From Dehalococcoidia bacterium (GTDB taxonomy: Bacteria > Chloroflexota > Dehalococcoidia > SM23-28-2 > HRBIN24): a DNA stretch of 64,000 bases. This document shows, piece by piece, positions 32,532 to 41,952 of the stretch. Made by a program: the position numbers and the translations under genes. Location: NCBI GenBank assembly GCA_032249735.1, contig JAVVHA010000005.1, positions 1 to 64,000 of the forward strand, written 5' to 3'. The notes beneath the pieces are model-generated. The model saw nothing but the letters and a program-made list of their open reading frames with translations, searched no databases and was not told the DNA's origin. Within the stretch, counting starts at the first letter, position 1, and each line of letters begins with the position of its first letter.

Positions 32532-33827
32532 CTACTTGTAGACCAAGGACTCCACGATGTCCCGGTATCCCCGGAACCAGTCCTTAGCCAGCACCCATTT
32601 GCCTCCCTTGGCCTGCCAGACCTGCACGTAGCCGCCGCCCTCGTGGTCGCGGGGGCTCAGCTCCAGGCGCACCAGGCCGGAGATATCGCCCTTGATGTTC
32701 TCCATCCCCCCCTTCATCTTCTCGCCGGTGACGGGCTCGCCCCCTAGGCGCAAGGCCTGCCTGATGGCCTCCGCCCACATGAAAGCCTGGGCCACGCCCC
32801 TCATGTAGTAGACGTTGCTCTCCTCCATGACCTTGGGGGGCGACTGGCCCTCGGCCCGGTACATCTGCCGGATCTCGTTCAGGACGGGGTGGTCGGTGCC
32901 GATGGCCGTGAACTGGAGGCCGTAGTAGCCCTCGGCCACGCTCCATCCGCCGGCGGCTATCACGTCTGCGTCCGCCGAGCCCCATACCAGCGAGATAACG
33001 CGGTCCAGGGGGAAGCCAGCATCCTTGAAGGCCTTAATGGAGACGGACGGGCTGCGGCCGAAGAGGTGGGTGATGACCCAGTCGGCCTTGAACCGCTGTA
33101 CGATGTCCGTCACCTGGGCGGACATCTCCACGCCAGGGGGTGGCACGGCGTACTCCCGTATCTCCAGACCTTCCCTCTGGGCGATGGCCCGGAGCACATC
33201 GAGAGGCTCTCTGCCAGCGGGGTTGTCGTAGTACAGGTAGGCGATCTTAGGCTTTCCGGGCTTGCCCGCCTTCTGCCACTGCTCCAGCACGAACTGCACC
33301 GCCGCTCCCGCCTGGGACCAGTAGCTAGCGGCCGTGGGGAAGTTGTAAGGGAACTTCTCGCCGTTGGCCGCCGCTGCGACCCCATAGCCTGGGTGGTTAC
33401 ATACAATCTTATCTGCCACGCACCGCTCCACTAGGGCCGCGGTGATGGGCGTCCCATAGGTGTTGATGATGACGACCCCCTGGGCCTTCATGCGCTCATA
33501 GCACTCCACGCCCTTGGGCACCTCATAGCCGTGTTCACAGAAAATGACCTCAATGGGGTGGCCCTCCACTCCCCCCTTCTTGTTGATGAGCTTTATGGCA
33601 TCCTCGAACCCGGCCTTGTAGGGAGGTCCGATGAGCTGGGTGGCCCCTGTGGCATCATACATGAAGCCCACCTTAACGGGCTCCTTGGTAACGGGGGTCT
33701 GGGCAGCCACTGGCGTGCGAGCTGCTGGTGTGGCCTTCTCCTCCTCCCCTTGGCAGGCTATGGCCAAGGTCGTGAGCAGGGAGAGGGCCAGGGCCGCCCA
33801 TAGAACCTTGGCGATCTTCAAGGCCAT
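32532..33827 (-). CDS. ABC transporter substrate-binding lipoprotein (Leu/Ile/Val-type)
   Basis: 431 residues from the ATG at 33827 (AAGGAGGTG box directly upstream). The N-terminus is a lipoprotein signal: KIAKVLWAALALSLLTTLAIAC with Cys at the lipobox end, then a Thr/Ala/Pro linker. The mature part is a type I periplasmic-binding fold (VKVGFMYDATGATQL). It is long for LivJ and resembles the group often found with organic-acid or aromatic-acid uptake. It would be anchored outside the membrane and feed LivH/LivM. Confidence 0.92.
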   Translation of the reverse strand: MALKIAKVLWAALALSLLTTLAIACQGEEEKATPAARTPVAAQTPVTKEPVKVGFMYDATGATQLIGPPYKAGFEDAIKLINKKGGVEGHPIEVIFCEHGYEVPKGVECYERMKAQGVVIINTYGTPITAALVERCVADKIVCNHPGYGVAAAANGEKFPYNFPTAASYWSQAGAAVQFVLEQWQKAGKPGKPKIAYLYYDNPAGREPLDVLRAIAQREGLEIREYAVPPPGVEMSAQVTDIVQRFKADWVITHLFGRSPSVSIKAFKDAGFPLDRVISLVWGSADADVIAAGGWSVAEGYYGLQFTAIGTDHPVLNEIRQMYRAEGQSPPKVMEESNVYYMRGVAQAFMWAEAIRQALRLGGEPVTGEKMKGGMENIKGDISGLVRLELSPRDHEGGGYVQVWQAKGGKWVLAKDWFRGYRDIVESLVYK

Positions 33828-33843
33828 CACCTCCTTCTTACCA

Positions 33844-34908
33844 TCAGTATGGGAAGGGCCAGACACGGAAGTAGTCTTTCACGTTGCGCCACAGGCGGTT
33901 GAGCCCCTCGGGCTCCACCATGAGGAAGAGCACGATGAGCCCACCGTAGACAGCAAATCTCAAGTGAGCTACAAAGGAATGGATGTCCGATACCGGTATC
34001 ACCCCCTTAAAGGTCTGCAAGACCTCCTCCAAAATGAAGGGCAGCAAAACGACGAAGGCCGTCCCATATATGGTGCCCAGGACGCTGCCCAGGCCACCGA
34101 TGATGATCATGGCCAGAAAGGCTATGGACTCCACGATGCGGAAAGCCTCGATGTTGGCGTTGCCCAAGTAGTAGACCCACAGCGCCCCCGCCACCCCGGC
34201 ATAGAAGGAGCTGATCATGAAGGCCAAGAGCTTGTAACGCACTATGTCCACGCCGATGAGCTCTGCCGCCACATCCCGGTCGCGGATGGCCACAAAGGCC
34301 CTGCCCAGGCGGCTGCGAGCGATGTTCAAGGCCACCACCACCGCCACTATCACCAGGGCTAGGATGAGAAAGTATTTCTCCCGCTCTGTGTCGATGGTCA
34401 ACGGCCCTAGGCTGGGCCGTGGGACGATAATGCTGGACTGGAAGCCGCCCCCGATCCACTTCACATGGGTGATAATCCACTCGGTGATGAACTGGGCAGC
34501 CAGGGTAGCGAAGGCCAGATAGAACCCCTTGATGCGCACCGAAGGCAGGCCCACCAGCAATCCATACACGGAGGCGAATACCCCTCCAGCCACCAGCCCT
34601 ATCCAGAAAGGCATATCAGCCCGGGAGGACATGATGGCGGCCGTGTAGCCACCCACCGCCATGAAGGCTGCATGCCCCACCGATATCTGCCCGCACAGCC
34701 CCACCAGGATGTTGAGGCCCAGGGCAGCGATAAGGTGGATGCCCACGAGGTTAGCCCATACCAACCGCTGCGTGTCCACCACAAAGGGGAGGACGAAGAC
34801 GAACAACGCCAAGAACGCCCAAACAGTGATGCGGGCCAATGGCACCGTGTAAAGGGCCATGTCCGCCTGATAAGTAGTCTTGAAGACGCCACACTCCCGG
34901 TTGATCAT
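33844..34908 (-). CDS. livM: Branched-chain-type ABC transporter permease (LivM)
   Basis: 354 residues with about ten hydrophobic segments. ALGLNILVGLCGQISVGHAAFMAVGGY and the EAA-like loop GLPSVRIKGFYLAFATLA are the LivM signature. ATG 34908 lies 4 bases after the livH stop. It forms the channel with LivH. Confidence 0.93.
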   Translation of the reverse strand: MINRECGVFKTTYQADMALYTVPLARITVWAFLALFVFVLPFVVDTQRLVWANLVGIHLIAALGLNILVGLCGQISVGHAAFMAVGGYTAAIMSSRADMPFWIGLVAGGVFASVYGLLVGLPSVRIKGFYLAFATLAAQFITEWIITHVKWIGGGFQSSIIVPRPSLGPLTIDTEREKYFLILALVIVAVVVALNIARSRLGRAFVAIRDRDVAAELIGVDIVRYKLLAFMISSFYAGVAGALWVYYLGNANIEAFRIVESIAFLAMIIIGGLGSVLGTIYGTAFVVLLPFILEEVLQTFKGVIPVSDIHSFVAHLRFAVYGGLIVLFLMVEPEGLNRLWRNVKDYFRVWPFPY

Positions 34909-34912
34909 CGCC

Positions 34913-35797
34913 CTACACCCGCTCGATGATCTCGCGCCCAAAGAGGCCGTAGGGGCGCACCATCAGCACCACCAGCATCAGCACGAAGGGGACGAAGTCC
35001 TTGAGCCCTCCCCCCACATGGGGGTCTAGGTAGCCAGCGGCCAAGTTCTCCGTCACCCCCACCACCAGTCCTCCGATGACGGCGCCGGCCAAAGAGTCCA
35101 GCCCTCCAAGGATGGCTGCCGGGAAGACCTTAAGCCCCAAAAGGGCCAGGTACTGGTCCACACCGATCTTGGCCCCCCATATGAGCCCCCCAGCCACGGC
35201 CGTGAGCCCTGCCAGGGCCCAGGACACGGCAAAGACGGTGCTCACCCGGATGCCCATGGCCATGGCTGCCTGTTGGTCGTCGGCCACCGCCCGGAGGGCG
35301 ATGCCCACCCGCGACCGCTGGAAGAGGTAAGCGAAGGCGGCCGCTAGGAAGAGGGCGATGCCCACCCCTGCCAGGTCTACGGCCCCCACTGATATACTCC
35401 CCAGCTGCAGTGGTTTGGTGGGCAAAAGCAGGTCCAAGCTCCGCGTCTGAACTCCCCAAGTGATGGACACGAAGCCCCGCAAGAAGATTCCCAGTCCCAG
35501 GGTGGCCATGATCATGCCCACCACGGGCCGCCCGATCATGGGGCGCAGCACCCCCCTCTCCAAGACGAAGCCGAACAGCACCATCAGCGCCAGTGTGATG
35601 CCGATGCCCGCTGCCAGGGGTAGCCCATATATAGCGGTCATGGCCACCGCTAGGAAGGCGGCGAACATCAACAGCTCGCCTACAGCGAAGTTGATGACGC
35701 TGGTGGCCTTGTATATGATGACAAACCCCAAGGCCACCAAGCCGTAAATGGCCCCTAGGATGAGACCCTTCACCAGTAGGGAGAGGAAGAAGTCCAT
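34913..35797 (-). CDS. livH: Branched-chain-type ABC transporter permease (LivH)
   Basis: 294 residues, typical eight-helix permease. LVKGLILGAIYGLVALGFVIIYKATSVINFAVGE at the start and RAVADDQQAAMAMGI in the loop that contacts the ATPases are LivH signatures. It starts 2 bases after the acyl-CoA synthetase gene, so an activating enzyme and a permease are tightly coupled. Confidence 0.94.
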   Translation of the reverse strand: MDFFLSLLVKGLILGAIYGLVALGFVIIYKATSVINFAVGELLMFAAFLAVAMTAIYGLPLAAGIGITLALMVLFGFVLERGVLRPMIGRPVVGMIMATLGLGIFLRGFVSITWGVQTRSLDLLLPTKPLQLGSISVGAVDLAGVGIALFLAAAFAYLFQRSRVGIALRAVADDQQAAMAMGIRVSTVFAVSWALAGLTAVAGGLIWGAKIGVDQYLALLGLKVFPAAILGGLDSLAGAVIGGLVVGVTENLAAGYLDPHVGGGLKDFVPFVLMLVVLMVRPYGLFGREIIERV

Positions 35798-35799
35798 CT

Positions 35800-37713
35800 C
35801 TACCTCCTCGCTGGGGCCTCCACGGCCTCCCGTACATCGAAGATGGGCACCGTGCTCTTCACCTGGGCCTGCCGGCCGTCCTCATAGGTGATGGTGGCTG
35901 TCACCTCCACCTGGGAGGTATCGCTGTAGAGGGCTTCGATAAGGGGGGCGTACTTCTGGGCGATAAACCGACGGCGCACCTTTCGGGTACGGGTGATCTC
36001 CTCGTCGTCAGGGTCCAGCTCCTTGTGCAGGATGAGGAACCGACGGATGCGGGTTTCCGGCGGCAGCTCGCGGTTCACCCTTTCCACCTCGCGGTAGACC
36101 AGCTGGCCCACCTCCGGCTTCTGCGACAGGTCCATGTAGCTGGTGTAGGCCACGCCGTTCTTCTCCGCCCACTTGCCCACCGTCTGGCCATCGATGTTGA
36201 TGAGGGCAGCCACGAAGGGGCGATCGGGCCCCAGGGCCACCGCCTCCTTGATGTAGGGGCTGAACTTGAGCTTGTTCTCGATCCATTGGGGGGCGAAGGT
36301 GGTGCCATCGGCCAAACGGGTAACGTCCTTGAGCCGGTCGACGATGACGAGCTGGCCATCTGGGGTGAAGAAGCCGGCGTCGCCCGTGTGCAGCCACCCA
36401 TCCTCCAGGGTCTCGGCCGTGGCTTCCGGGTTCTTAAAGTAGCCTTGAAAGACCCCCGGGCTTTTCACTAACACCTCGCCCGCATCGGAGATGCGCACCT
36501 CCACCCCCGGCAGGGGCCGGCCCACAGTGTCGGCCCTTACCTCTCCGTCCCTCTGTACGGTGACGAGGGCCGAGGCCTCCGTGGCGCCATAGACCTGCTT
36601 CAGGTTGATGCCCAGGCTGCGGAAGAAGCTTATCACCTCCGGGCCGATGGCTGCCCCGCCCGTGTAGGCAAAGCGGATACGCCTCAGCCCCATGTGATCC
36701 CTTATTGGCCCGTATGCCAGGAAGTCGCCCAGCTGATAGAGGAGGCGCAGCCAGATGGGTATCCCCTTGCCCTGACCCCGCCGCGCCTCCACCGCCTGGG
36801 CTACCTTCATGGCCAAGTGGTAAACTCGCCGCTTCACCCAGTCGGCGTCCTCCATGCGCACCTGAATGGCGGCTAGGAGGTTCTCCCATATGCGGGGCGG
36901 GGCTACGATGAAGTGAGGCCCGATCTCCCGCAGGTCCCGCTGCACCGTCTCCGGTTCCTCAGGTATGTTGATGGCACATCCCACCTTGTGGGCCATGGCT
37001 ACGGAGAAGAAGAAGTCCCCCACCCAGGCGATGGGCAGGTATGCCATGAGCTCGTCCTGGGGGCGGAACCTGTCCACTTGTAGCGTGAGGTCGCACACCG
37101 AGAGGACGTTGCTGTGGCTCAGCATCGCCCCCTTGGGGAAGCCGGTGGTGCCAGAAGTGTAGGCGATGATAGCGATGTCCTGCGGCTGGGTCTGCTCCAC
37201 CTGCTCATCGAAGTAGTTGGGGTTCTTGCGGTCGAACTCCCGGCCCAGCTCCTGGACCTGCGCCACGCTTATGAGGATGGGGTCCTTGTAGTGGCGCATG
37301 CCCCGGGGGTCATCATAGATAAGCTTCTCCAGGTGGGGCAGACCCTCCCGCAGGGAGAGGATCTTGTCCACCTGCTCCTGGTCCTCGGCCAGGACGAACT
37401 TGGCCTCCGAGTGGTGGATGACGTACTGGACCTCGCGGGCGATGGAGTCCTGGTACAGGGGCACAGGGATCCCGCCTAGGGACTGGGCAGCTAATATGCC
37501 CCAATAGAGCTGAGGGCGGTTATCGCCGATGATGGCCAGCTTGTCCCCCCGTTGGAAGCCGAGGACGGCCAGCCCCAGGGCCAGGGCCTTGACGTTCTCA
37601 TAGACATCGGCCCAGGTGTAGGTCTGCCAGATGCCGTACTCCTTCTCTCGCATAGCCGCTTTACGGCCCAGGTGACGGGCGTTGTGCAAGAGGAGCTTGG
37701 GAATGGTGTCCAT
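35800..37713 (-). CDS. Long-chain acyl-CoA synthetase-type AMP-dependent ligase
   Basis: 637 residues. The AMP motif AYTSGTTGFPKGAML (near residue 185), YGATEAS, the GWLHTGDAGFF motif and the C-terminal KDVTRLADGTTFAPQWIENKL region are complete, with the extended loops of the long-chain (FadD/ACSL-like) group. It sits between livG and livH with gaps of 6 and 2 bases, so activation is likely to be linked to transport (vectorial acylation is an inference). Fatty, aryl-alkanoic or branched acids could be substrates. Confidence 0.92.
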   Translation of the reverse strand: MDTIPKLLLHNARHLGRKAAMREKEYGIWQTYTWADVYENVKALALGLAVLGFQRGDKLAIIGDNRPQLYWGILAAQSLGGIPVPLYQDSIAREVQYVIHHSEAKFVLAEDQEQVDKILSLREGLPHLEKLIYDDPRGMRHYKDPILISVAQVQELGREFDRKNPNYFDEQVEQTQPQDIAIIAYTSGTTGFPKGAMLSHSNVLSVCDLTLQVDRFRPQDELMAYLPIAWVGDFFFSVAMAHKVGCAINIPEEPETVQRDLREIGPHFIVAPPRIWENLLAAIQVRMEDADWVKRRVYHLAMKVAQAVEARRGQGKGIPIWLRLLYQLGDFLAYGPIRDHMGLRRIRFAYTGGAAIGPEVISFFRSLGINLKQVYGATEASALVTVQRDGEVRADTVGRPLPGVEVRISDAGEVLVKSPGVFQGYFKNPEATAETLEDGWLHTGDAGFFTPDGQLVIVDRLKDVTRLADGTTFAPQWIENKLKFSPYIKEAVALGPDRPFVAALINIDGQTVGKWAEKNGVAYTSYMDLSQKPEVGQLVYREVERVNRELPPETRIRRFLILHKELDPDDEEITRTRKVRRRFIAQKYAPLIEALYSDTSQVEVTATITYEDGRQAQVKSTVPIFDVREAVEAPARR

Positions 37714-37719
37714 GGCCTC

Positions 37720-38508
37720 TCACCCCCTGCGCGGTGAAACCGCTTCTCCCAGATAGGCCTTAATGGCCCGCGGGTCGTTGGCTACCTCCTCGGGCTTGCC
37801 CTCGCAGATCTTCTCCCCCAGGTCCAGGACGATGACCCGGTCGGAGATGTCCATCACCACCCCCATGTCATGCTCGATGAGGACGATGCCGATGCCCATC
37901 TCCTCCTGCACGTCCAGGATGAAGCGGGCCATATCCTCCTTCTCCTCCAAATTCATTCCCGCCATGGGCTCGTCCAGGAGGAGAAGCTCGGGCTCCAGGG
38001 CCAGAGCCCGCCCCAGCTCCACCCGCTTCTGCAGCCCGTAGGGAAGGGCGCCGGCGGGCATCTTGCGTATGTGCTCGATCTCCAGGAAGTCGATGATGCG
38101 CTCTACCACCTCCCGGTGGCGGATCTCCTCTCGTTGGGCCAGGCCCCAATACAAGGCGCAAGCGAGGGCGTTAGAGCGCATGCGCACATGCCGCCCCAGC
38201 ATGATGTTGTCCAGCACCGTCATGCCCCGAAAGAGGGCCAGGTTCTGGAAGGTGCGGGCGATGCCCAGGGCGGCGATGCGGTGAGGACGCCAGCGGGTGA
38301 TGTCCTGCCCTTTGAACAGGATGCGGCCACGCTGAGGGTGGTAATGCCCACATATGGCGTTGATAAGGGTGGTCTTCCCCGCCCCGTTAGGGCCCACGAT
38401 GGCCAGGATCTCCCCCTTGCGGGCCTCTAAGCTGACACCCCGCAGGGCCTGCACGCCCCCGAAGGCCAGCCATACGTCTTGCACCTGAAGAAGCGCTGTC
38501 CCTTCCAA
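37720..38508 (-). CDS. livG: Branched-chain-type ABC transporter ATPase (LivG)
   Basis: 262 residues from TTG 38508 (GGAGG box 6 bases upstream); longer in-frame starts would fall in the promoter. Walker A GPNGAGKTT, the LivG-specific RTFQNLALFRGMTVLDNIMLG, signature region PYGLQKRVELGRAL, Walker B LLLLDEPMAGMN and switch His in EHDMGVVMDI. First gene of the uptake operon, followed by the acyl-CoA synthetase 6 bases later. Confidence 0.93.
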   Translation of the reverse strand: MEGTALLQVQDVWLAFGGVQALRGVSLEARKGEILAIVGPNGAGKTTLINAICGHYHPQRGRILFKGQDITRWRPHRIAALGIARTFQNLALFRGMTVLDNIMLGRHVRMRSNALACALYWGLAQREEIRHREVVERIIDFLEIEHIRKMPAGALPYGLQKRVELGRALALEPELLLLDEPMAGMNLEEKEDMARFILDVQEEMGIGIVLIEHDMGVVMDISDRVIVLDLGEKICEGKPEEVANDPRAIKAYLGEAVSPRRG

Positions 38509-38545
38509 AGGACGCCTCCATCCAAATAACGTCAGGATACCCCAG

Positions 38546-38574
38546 TTTAAACATATAGTCAGATTTTGTGTCAA
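38546..38574 (-). promoter_or_regulatory. Promoter of the livG operon
   Basis: On the minus strand TTGACA (38574-38569, perfect -35) and TTTAAA (38551-38546, 4 of 6) are 17 bases apart. Transcription would begin near 38539, about 30 bases before the TTG start. A mirror-image CTTGACA lies 28 bases away on the plus strand, so the region is a divergent promoter. Confidence 0.6.
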
Positions 38575-38601
38575 GAGGTGGGCAGCGACCGTTTCGTGCT
38601 C

Positions 38602-38630
38602 TTGACAGTCCCGTGGTCACTGCGCATCCT
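38602..38630 (+). promoter_or_regulatory. Weaker divergent promoter toward the enoyl-CoA hydratase gene
   Basis: TTGACA at 38602-38607 is a perfect -35; 17 bases on, CATCCT (38625-38630) is only 3 of 6. Transcription would begin about 45 bases before the ATG at 38685. A weak -10 with a strong -35 often needs an activator, but none is identified here. Confidence 0.4.
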
Positions 38631-38684
38631 TTCCATGACGGCCTTCTTCTCAATCATGGCCTGTTAGCAAGGAGGTGAGGAGTT

Positions 38685-39452
38685 ATGGCCCCATTGGTGC
38701 GGGTGGAGCGCGATGGCCCCGTATATGAGGTGGTGCTTAGCCGTCCTGACCGGCTCAACGCTCTGACAGCGGACATGGTGGCCCAGCTTCATGCTGCCTT
38801 GGACCAGGTGGGGGACGCGCGGGCCCTCCTTCTGTGGGGCGAGGGACGGGCCTTCTCGGCCGGACGGGACCTCTCGGAAGCGCAGCCAGGGGAGGAGGAC
38901 GCTGCGCGGGTCCTGAGGGAGCTGTTCCACCCTCTCTTCCTGCGCCTATACCGCTGCCCCATCCCAACGGTGGCTGCTGTGCAGGGGGCCTGTCTGGGGG
39001 CAGGGCTCGGGTTGGCCTTCGCCTGCGATGTGGTGATAGCGGCCGAGGATGCCTTCTTCGCCTCTCCCTTCGGCCGCATTGGGGCGGTACTGGACTCCGG
39101 GGGGCACTACCATTTCGTGCGCCTGCTGGGCCTAAAGCGGGCCATGGACCTCATCTACAGCGGCCGCCGCATCACCGGCAAGGAGGCGGAGGCCATGGGG
39201 CTAGTGAGCAGGGCTGTGCCCGCCGATGAGCTGCTCCCCACGGCCCGGCAGCTGGCTCAGTCCATAGCGCGGGGCCCCACCTTGGCCTTCCGTCTCTCCA
39301 AGCGCATCGCCCAGGCTGCAGTGACAGCTGACTATGCCGACGTGCTGGATATGGAGGCTGATGCTCAGGGCATCATCTCCCGCAGCCACGACTATACCGA
39401 GGGTGTGAGGGCCTTCCTGGAGAAGCGGGAGCCCTCCTTCCGTGGCGCGTAG
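38685..39452 (+). CDS. Enoyl-CoA hydratase/isomerase family protein
   Basis: 255 residues of crotonase fold. LSRPDRLNALTADM, the oxyanion-hole segment GRAFSAGRDLSE (near 65), and the second one in QGACLGAGLGLAFACDVVIA (near 105) are conserved; the region that in true hydratases carries two Glu residues reads PFGRIGAVLDSGGHY, with Asp in place of the second. The reaction could therefore be isomerase-like as in PaaG. A GGAGGTGAGG box precedes the ATG. It diverges from the livG operon, which fits a joint role in acid degradation. Confidence 0.88.
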   Translation: MAPLVRVERDGPVYEVVLSRPDRLNALTADMVAQLHAALDQVGDARALLLWGEGRAFSAGRDLSEAQPGEEDAARVLRELFHPLFLRLYRCPIPTVAAVQGACLGAGLGLAFACDVVIAAEDAFFASPFGRIGAVLDSGGHYHFVRLLGLKRAMDLIYSGRRITGKEAEAMGLVSRAVPADELLPTARQLAQSIARGPTLAFRLSKRIAQAAVTADYADVLDMEADAQGIISRSHDYTEGVRAFLEKREPSFRGA

Positions 39453-39502
39453 GGCCCTTCTGGCCTCGCTGGGCCGCTGGCGCCGGGTCGGCCATTTATC
39501 GC

Positions 39503-40732
39503 TTAGAAGGACAGGTCGCCCCGCAACAGGCGGCGGGCGATGGTACGACGCATGATCTCGGCCGAGCCGTCGGCGATGCGAACCGTCCGCAGCTGATGCC
39601 AGGCATCGTATAGCTTGGCATCATTGGAGAGGCCTATTCCCCCCAGCACCTGCATACAGCGGTCGATAGTGCGGAAGCCGGCCTCGGTGGCAAAGGCCTT
39701 GATGATGGCCGTTTCCTTCACCGCCGCCTCCCCCCGCTCCACGCGCCAGGCGCAGTTAAGGCCCATCATGCGGGCGGCGTAGGTCTCGATGGCCGAGTCC
39801 GCCAGGAGCCATTGCACCCCCTGATATTCGGCGATGGGCTGTCCAAAGGCCACCCTTTCCTGGGCGTAACGGACGGCCCGCTCCAGGGCCCAGCGGGAGA
39901 GGCCCACCGCTCGCGCGCAGTTGTAGAGGCGGCCCGTGTTGACACCCTGCAGGGCAATATCGAAGCCCCTGTCCACCTCCCCCAAGACCCTGTCATGGGG
40001 CACACGCAGGCCCTGGAACTTCAGCACCGCCTCCATCCCCCCCACGTGGCCGTAGACCCGCATGACCGAGGCCACCTCATAGCCGGGCCAGTGGGCGTCC
40101 ACTAAAAAGCAGGAGATGCCTCCCTGGCGCCTCGCCGCTTGGTCGGGGTCGGTGACGGCAAACACAAGAGCGTGATGGGCATAGGGGCCGTTGGAGATCC
40201 AGCGCTTGGTGCCGTCCATAACCCAGTGGTCCCCTTCGCGACGGGCGGTGGTCTTTATTGCCCAAGCGTCGGAGCCAGCCCCTGGCTCGGTGAGGGCGAA
40301 GCACGAAGTCTTCTCTCCCGAGATGAGGGCCGGCAATACCTCCTGACGGGCGGAGGGGGACAGATGCCGCAAATGGGGGCCGGGGCCGCTGGTCCAGTGG
40401 GCCACCACCTGGTAGGGGAGGAGCCTGCCTGGGCCGGCGTGATGGTAAAGGGCCTCCCACACCAGGAAAAGGGCTATGGGCCCCATTCCGGCGCCGCCCA
40501 GCTCCTGGGGCACGAAGAGGTTGTAGTGGCCCTCGCGGGCGGAGGCCATGCGCACCTGCTGCATGAGCTGCAGAGCCTGGGGCACCAGGCGCCCGTCCCT
40601 TTGATAGAGGGCGAAGGGGTCTTCAAGAAGGCTTCTGTACTCTTCCTCTATGGGGGCCACCACTCGGTCGACAAAGCCCAGGACGCCCTCGATGGCTTGC
40701 TGGATCTGGGAGGGAACGGCAAAGTCCACCAT
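39503..40732 (-). CDS. Acyl-CoA dehydrogenase at the end of the trp operon
   Basis: 409 residues. The FAD-contacting LTEPGAGSDAWAIKT, KRWISNGPYA, RVPHDRVLGEVDRGF and the C-terminal CMQVLGGIGLSND are all present, with a base in the usual region near YDAWHQL. It is a flavoenzyme that takes electrons to ETF; chain length or branching is not clear. Its ribosome site (GAGGAGG) overlaps the end of trpB, 11 bases upstream, so it is made from the same mRNA as the trp genes. Two short-branched enzymes of this family flank the trp operon. Confidence 0.92.
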   Translation of the reverse strand: MVDFAVPSQIQQAIEGVLGFVDRVVAPIEEEYRSLLEDPFALYQRDGRLVPQALQLMQQVRMASAREGHYNLFVPQELGGAGMGPIALFLVWEALYHHAGPGRLLPYQVVAHWTSGPGPHLRHLSPSARQEVLPALISGEKTSCFALTEPGAGSDAWAIKTTARREGDHWVMDGTKRWISNGPYAHHALVFAVTDPDQAARRQGGISCFLVDAHWPGYEVASVMRVYGHVGGMEAVLKFQGLRVPHDRVLGEVDRGFDIALQGVNTGRLYNCARAVGLSRWALERAVRYAQERVAFGQPIAEYQGVQWLLADSAIETYAARMMGLNCAWRVERGEAAVKETAIIKAFATEAGFRTIDRCMQVLGGIGLSNDAKLYDAWHQLRTVRIADGSAEIMRRTIARRLLRGDLSF

Positions 40733-40743
40733 TGTCGCCTCCT

Positions 40744-41952
40744 CTAAAGCTCCTCGCCTAATATACTACCACCCAGGGCGCGGGCTACTACCGCCACGTC
40801 CTTGTCTCCCCTCCCCGAGAGACATACCAGGATGATGGTATCGTGAGGAAGGGTGCGGGCCAGCTGGGCAGCATAGTAGATGGCATGGGCAGGCTCTAGT
40901 GCTGGCAGGATCCCCTCCGTCTCAGCCAGAAGGCAGAACCCCTCTAAGGCCTGGGCATCAGTGACGGCTACGTATTGGGCCCGGCCCGTCTCCTTGAGGT
41001 AGGCGTGCTCGGGCCCCACGCCAGGGTAGTCGAGGCCGGCGGCTATGGAATGGGTGGGCAGCACCTGCCCGTCCTCGTCCTGGAGCAGATAGGAGAGGGC
41101 GCCATGGAGGACTCCCGGGCGACCCCGCACCAGGGAGGCGGCGTGGCGCCCCCCATCAATCCCCTCCCCAGCTGCCTCCACCCCCACCAGATTTACGGGG
41201 TCGTCCAAGAAGGGGTGGAAGAGGCCGATGGCGTTGGAGCCACCGCCCACACAGGCCACGGCGTAGTCCGGGAGGCGTCCCTCCTTTTCTAGCATCTGCT
41301 CCCTCGCCTCCCGGCCGATGACCGACTGGAAATCGCGCACTATCATGGGATAGGGGTGGGGCCCGACGGCGCTCCCTAGCAGGTAGTGGGTGGTGCGCAC
41401 GTTGGTGACCCAATCGCGGATGGCCTCGTTGATGGCGTCCTTGAGGGTCTGGGTGCCTGACTCCACCGGGCGCACCTCCGCCCCCAACAGACGCATGCGG
41501 AAGACGTTGGGGGATTGGCGGCGCACGTCCTCCGCCCCCATATAGATGATGCACTCCAGCCCCAGCAGGGCACACACGGTGGCCGTGGCCACCCCGTGCT
41601 GGCCTGCCCCCGTCTCGGCCACGATGCGCCTCTTGCCCATCCTCTTGGCGAGAAGCCCCTGGCCAAGGGCGTTGTTGATCTTGTGGGCGCCCGTATGGGC
41701 CAGGTCCTCACGCTTGAGGTAGATCTTGGCCCCACCCATACGTCGGCTCAGGTTGCGCGCCCAATAAAGGGGGGTTGGGCGTCCGGCGTAGTCGCGCAGG
41801 AGATCCGCCAGCTCGGCCTGGAAGGCAGGATCCTGACGGGCCCAGAGATAGGCCTCCTCCAATTCCTGCAGGGCAGACATGAGGGTCTCGGGCACGTAGC
41901 GGCCCCCGAAGGGCCCAAAGCGACCACGGGCATCAGGGATGTGGGACCTCAC
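40744..41952 (-). CDS. trpB: Tryptophan synthase beta chain (TrpB1)
   Basis: 402 residues. [14 protein letters not shown], the PLP lysine in [13 protein letters not shown] (near residue 93), [12 protein letters not shown] and the phosphate-binding [10 protein letters not shown] are complete. It makes tryptophan from indole and serine, with the alpha chain supplying indole by channel. GTG 41952 overlaps the trpF TGA (GTGA). trpA, which nearly always follows trpB, is replaced here by an acyl-CoA dehydrogenase gene. Confidence 0.96.
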   Translation of the reverse strand: MRSHIPDARGRFGPFGGRYVPETLMSALQELEEAYLWARQDPAFQAELADLLRDYAGRPTPLYWARNLSRRMGGAKIYLKREDLAHTGAHKINNALGQGLLAKRMGKRRIVAETGAGQHGVATATVCALLGLECIIYMGAEDVRRQSPNVFRMRLLGAEVRPVESGTQTLKDAINEAIRDWVTNVRTTHYLLGSAVGPHPYPMIVRDFQSVIGREAREQMLEKEGRLPDYAVACVGGGSNAIGLFHPFLDDPVNLVGVEAAGEGIDGGRHAASLVRGRPGVLHGALSYLLQDEDGQVLPTHSIAAGLDYPGVGPEHAYLKETGRAQYVAVTDAQALEGFCLLAETEGILPALEPAHAIYYAAQLARTLPHDTIILVCLSGRGDKDVAVVARALGGSILGEEL

